Origin: an uncultured Oleiphilaceae bacterium
Lineage (GTDB): Bacteria; Pseudomonadota; Gammaproteobacteria; Pseudomonadales; Oleiphilaceae
Assembly (NCBI GenBank): GCA_913060665.1
Contig: CAJXUY010000002.1
Coordinates: 372,001-436,000 of the forward strand
Length of the DNA: 64,000 nt
Direction: 5' to 3'
Shown here: in pieces, positions 60,559 through 64,000 of the stretch
How the letters are laid out: the number at the start of each line of letters is the position of its first letter
Position numbering within the stretch: the stretch's first letter is position 1
The notes under the pieces: generated by a model
Database searches by the model: none
The model's input: the letters and a program-made list of their open reading frames with translations, nothing else
What the model was told of the DNA's origin: nothing
Made by a program: the position numbers and the translations under genes

Positions 60559-63144
60559 CTAAACCGGCTCTCGCCGCCTACGCTGATTCCAACCCAGCGC
60601 AAAAAGTAATAGGAGCGCTGGGACAAACATCCATGCCTTCGTAGGTCGGTCGGTCCTAATTTCGAGCGCCTTTACTTCCCAGTCAAAATCAATACCGGCC
60701 TGCTCCGCCTGGGAGCCAAACCCCATATTATCAACAAACACTTTTCCATCTTCATTGCGAAGCTCTAAACCAGACTCTCTTAATCGCGCCTCTGCGGTCT
60801 CGCCCTGCCCCATCGAAAGCATTACACGCTTATTGACCTCGTCACCGTCCAAGGTTTCACCTTCAACAATAATCCTAAGCTGGCCATCAATCTCAGTTTT
60901 ATCAATCTCTTGATATATAGTTTCTGCCCCCACCTGCTCTAATGGCGGATACACCATATCCCACCAAAAACCAGGGCGAAACATCGTAAACGCAATAAGA
61001 ACCAATATTAGAGACTCCCAAAGCCGAGACTTTACCAGCCAATAACCCTGAGTCGCTGCTGAGAAAACAAGCATTGCAACAACCGCTGAAAACACCGTAA
61101 GTAATAATTGGTACCAATGATCGATATCGATTAAAAGTAGTTGAGTATTAAAAATGAACATAAATGGCAAAATGGCGGTACGTATATCGTAAGTAAAACC
61201 TTGAACCCCCGTTCGTATCGGATCTGCCCCAGATATAGCTGCTGCCGCATAAGCAGCCAACCCAACCGGCGGAGTGTCATCCGCAAGAATACCGAAATAA
61301 AACACAAACAGGTGCACCGCAATTAGGGGAACAATCAGGCCATGCTCGGCCCCTAGAGCCACAATAACCGGCGCCATTAACGTTGAGACCACAATGTAGT
61401 TAGCCGTTGTCGGTAACCCCATACCCAGTATAAGGCTGATAACAGCAGTGAATATTAGCATCATGATCATCGAACCACCGGAAATAAATTCCACAAATTC
61501 AGTCATCACAAGACCAACACCCGTCAATGTAACCGTACCAACCACTATGCCCGCCGCCGCCGTCGCTACGCCGATTCCTACCATGTTTCTAGCACCCGTC
61601 ACCAAGGCATGAAAACAGTCATCAACCCCCTCTTTTAACGAGCTTAAGTACTGATTTTGATTCCTAAAGAAACTAAATAACGGCTTTTGGGTTAATACAA
61701 TAAACACCATGACTAATGTTGCCCAAAAAGCAGATAGCGCTGGCGAGCGCTGCTCCACAGCAAGCATCCAGACCAAAACAACCACCGGTAAAAGAAAATG
61801 TAAACCCGCTTTAACGGTTGGCCCTACCTCCGGTAACCGAGTCATATCGGTTGTATCATCATCTATTTCGAGCTCTGGATAATTTGACGCATATTTGACC
61901 AAACCAATATAAGCAACCAGTAACAGAGGCGTTATGACAAAACCGACAGAATCTCCTGCCAGGTCTTTAATCCACCCTAACCCGAAATACACAGCAACAG
62001 TCAGTACCATCAAGCCAATAAAAACAGTCAGAAACGAAAGTAGCTTTTGAGCCAAGGTCGTTTTCACCGCTCGCGGTATACCCTTCATATTTAGCTTCAG
62101 TGCTTCTAAGTGAACGATATAAACTAACGCAACATAAGAAATCAAAGCTGGAAGAATGGCATGCCTAATTACTTCAAGATAGGAAATCCCAACATACTCC
62201 ACCATCAAAAACGCAGCCGCCCCCATAATTGGAGGCGTTAACTGCCCGTTAGTAGACGCGGCAACTTCTACCGCACCGGCTTTAGTTGCAGGAAAACCAA
62301 CCCGTTTCATTAAAGGTATGGTAAATGTCCCCGTTGTAACCACATTTGCAATGGAGGAGCCTGATATGAGGCCACTCAAACCACTCGACACAACCGCCGC
62401 CTTGGCAGGCCCTCCTCTCATATGACCTAATAGAGAGTACGCTACTTTAATAAAGTAGTTGCCCGCACCAGCCCTTTCTAACAGAGCTCCAAATAACACA
62501 AACAAAAATACAAAGCTTGCGGAAACCCCTAACGCAACACCAAATACCCCCTCCGTTGTTAACCATTGGTGAGAAATAGTCTTGCTCAAGCTCGCACCTT
62601 TGTGCGCAATAACATCAGGCATATAAGGCCCGCCAAAGGTGTAGATAAGAAAAACTATGGCCACAACCATTAACGGCAAACCTAAGCTTCGCCTTGTCGC
62701 TTCTAATAGTAGAATCATGCCTATCACACCAATCACTAAGTCAAAAGTGATTGGTGCCCCCGAACGCCCCGCAAGTTGATTCCGAAAAACTAATAGATAA
62801 AGCGCACTTGCCACCCCTAGAACCGCAAACACCCAATCAATAACAGGAATTCGACCTGTATTACTTTTAAACATCGGAAATGCGGTAAACGCTAGAAACA
62901 GAGCAAATGCCAAATGTATATATTTGGTCTGATCCTCATTAAACACACCAAAATTAAACTCAAACGGCAATGGAGAGGCTACCCACAACTGAAATAAAGA
63001 CCAGCATAAAGGTACAATGAGCAAAATTTTAGCTGAGATTCCGGTAGACGCACGCCCTCCTGTCTCTGCCTGAAGGATATTATCAATTACATCCTTGTTT
63101 CCGGTATCAGCGGCACAACCCGTATGTGATTTTTCTTCATTCAT
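60559..63144 (-). CDS. TRAP transporter fused permease (4TM/12TM)
   Basis: 861 residues, many transmembrane segments (at least 16 by eye), with the DctQ-like part fused to the DctM-like permease (ATTNGQLTPPIMGAAAFLMVEY; GLPTTANYIVVSTLMAPVIV; ADDTPPVGLAAYAAAAISGADP). A C-terminal hydrophilic region (about 690-840; DUF3394-like: GETLDGDEVNKRVMLSMGQG) follows. Works with a TAXI-type binding protein, which is the next gene upstream. Solute unknown. Confidence 0.93.
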   Translation of the reverse strand: MNEEKSHTGCAADTGNKDVIDNILQAETGGRASTGISAKILLIVPLCWSLFQLWVASPLPFEFNFGVFNEDQTKYIHLAFALFLAFTAFPMFKSNTGRIPVIDWVFAVLGVASALYLLVFRNQLAGRSGAPITFDLVIGVIGMILLLEATRRSLGLPLMVVAIVFLIYTFGGPYMPDVIAHKGASLSKTISHQWLTTEGVFGVALGVSASFVFLFVLFGALLERAGAGNYFIKVAYSLLGHMRGGPAKAAVVSSGLSGLISGSSIANVVTTGTFTIPLMKRVGFPATKAGAVEVAASTNGQLTPPIMGAAAFLMVEYVGISYLEVIRHAILPALISYVALVYIVHLEALKLNMKGIPRAVKTTLAQKLLSFLTVFIGLMVLTVAVYFGLGWIKDLAGDSVGFVITPLLLVAYIGLVKYASNYPELEIDDDTTDMTRLPEVGPTVKAGLHFLLPVVVLVWMLAVEQRSPALSAFWATLVMVFIVLTQKPLFSFFRNQNQYLSSLKEGVDDCFHALVTGARNMVGIGVATAAAGIVVGTVTLTGVGLVMTEFVEFISGGSMIMMLIFTAVISLILGMGLPTTANYIVVSTLMAPVIVALGAEHGLIVPLIAVHLFVFYFGILADDTPPVGLAAYAAAAISGADPIRTGVQGFTYDIRTAILPFMFIFNTQLLLIDIDHWYQLLLTVFSAVVAMLVFSAATQGYWLVKSRLWESLILVLIAFTMFRPGFWWDMVYPPLEQVGAETIYQEIDKTEIDGQLRIIVEGETLDGDEVNKRVMLSMGQGETAEARLRESGLELRNEDGKVFVDNMGFGSQAEQAGIDFDWEVKALEIRTDRPTKAWMFVPALLLLFALGWNQRRRREPV

Positions 63145-63268
63145 AATGAGGAAGCACTCTACTTTTTGAAAGAAAGTTTACGAAAACGTTTTTAGTAATC
63201 TATTGCTATCTAGAAGTGTTTAGAAGACGAATTTCATACCAGACAAAAAAACATGTGCATAGTTTAAA

Positions 63269-63296
63269 AACAAAAGGAGGAAAACCTCCTTTTGTT
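63269..63296 (-). terminator. Hairpin between the TAXI protein and TRAP permease genes
   Basis: AACAAAAGGAGG-AAAA-CCTCCTTTTGTT, a 12-bp perfect stem 17 bp after the TAXI stop. On the minus strand it may partly terminate, giving more binding protein than permease, as is usual in transporter operons. Confidence 0.75.
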
Positions 63297-63312
63297 AACC
63301 GCAACCTGCTTT

Positions 63313-64000
63313 CTATTTAATCAAACCTGCTTCTTTGTAATACTTAACCGCACCAGGATGCAAAGGCGCAGACAATGCATCTTTAACCATATTCTCTTTT
63401 TCTAAATTCTCGAATGCAGGGTGCAGACGCTTGAAGCTATCAAAATTCTCAAATACAGCTTTGGTCACTTGGTAGATAACATCCTCAGGCACATTTGAAG
63501 ACGTCACAAATGTTGCCCCTACACCAAACGTAGTAACATCATTGTCGGTTCCTCGATACATGCCACCTGGAATGGTCGCTTTACGGAAATACGGATTTTC
63601 TTTGATCAATTTGTCAACCGCACCGCCACTAACCGGAACAATCACGCTATCACAAGACGTAGTCGCTTCTTTGATTGCGCCAGATGGAATACCTACCACA
63701 TAGACCATTGCATCAATTTTATTATCACATAGCGCCTTTGATTGCTCTGAAGGCTTAAGCTCAGATGCTAGCTTAAAGCTATCCATGGTCCAGCCATTTT
63801 CAGCCATCAACAGTTCCATGGTTGCTCGCTGACCTGATCCGGCATTACCCACGTTAACTCGCTTGCCTTTTAAATCCTCAAACGATTTTATATCCGCGTC
63901 TTTTCGAGCAACGACGGTGAAAGGTTCTGGGTGAACAGAAAAAACGGCACGTAAGTCTTTATTAGCACCCGCATCAGTAAATTTACTTGTTCCGTTATAA
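63313..64000 (-). CDS. TAXI-family TRAP solute-binding protein, partial (N-terminus outside)
   Basis: About 229 residues to the window edge. Typical TAXI motifs: [56 protein letters not shown] and the C-terminal HPAFENL...[15 protein letters not shown]. Periplasmic binding protein feeding the fused TRAP permease. Signal peptide would lie beyond base 64000. Confidence 0.92.
   Translation of the reverse strand, partial: YNGTSKFTDAGANKDLRAVFSVHPEPFTVVARKDADIKSFEDLKGKRVNVGNAGSGQRATMELLMAENGWTMDSFKLASELKPSEQSKALCDNKIDAMVYVVGIPSGAIKEATTSCDSVIVPVSGGAVDKLIKENPYFRKATIPGGMYRGTDNDVTTFGVGATFVTSSNVPEDVIYQVTKAVFENFDSFKRLHPAFENLEKENMVKDALSAPLHPGAVKYYKEAGLIK

Overview
The window is chromosomal DNA of a diazotrophic gammaproteobacterium, probably marine or Azotobacter/Pseudomonas-related. 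Evidence for this is a canonical molybdenum nitrogenase operon, a Shethna FeSII-type ferredoxin, a Pseudomonas-like infC-rpmI-rplT-pheS-pheT-ihfA block, and a TRAP/TAXI transporter. The species cannot be named from the sequence alone.

Region 1 (1-11851) is nitrogen fixation. nifH, nifD and the start of nifK run leftward. A rightward operon (SIR2-like protein, bfd, bfr, selO) diverges from them. Next come divergent genes for FeSII (nitrogenase oxygen protection) and an AAA+ ATPase, then a YegP-like protein divergent from two small genes. I find five sigma-54 -24/-12 sites with exact spacing and four TGT-N10-ACA NifA-type sites, so the whole region looks like one NifA regulon. A six-copy 13-bp tandem repeat separates the two divergent control regions upstream of nifH.

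Region 2 (11852-52585) is a lambda-like siphoprophage of about 40.7 kb integrated in the 3' end of tRNA-Pro(GGG). It is bounded by a 27-bp direct repeat and by paired arm-type sites at each end. Read with late (minus-strand) transcription, its order is: lysis genes, tail-fibre and esterase genes, terminase, portal, protease, decoration protein, capsid, tail tube, G/GT chaperone with a -1 frameshift, tape measure, and tail tip with LamG domains. The replication module (O-like with internal iterons, P-like, SSB, nuclease, second integrase) lies to the right of the lysis genes. It is followed by a cro/cI immunity region, a toxin-antitoxin-SecB-like chaperone (TAC) operon, a WYL protein, a LuxR-type HTH gene, and a rightward array of very small genes joined by a repeated stop/RBS/start cassette. 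The array ends in xis and int beside the tRNA.

Region 3 (52563-60332) is core chromosome: tRNA-Pro, a MerR-type regulator, ihfA, pheT, pheS, rplT, rpmI, infC (AUU start) and thrS, all leftward. Region 4 (60559-64000) holds a fused TRAP permease and a partial TAXI binding protein.

The most interesting items are the prophage TAC system, the repeated gene-junction cassette, the nif regulon architecture with FeSII and an uncharacterised AAA+ protein, the iterons whose two copies are translated in different frames, and an in-frame amber codon in a late phage gene.
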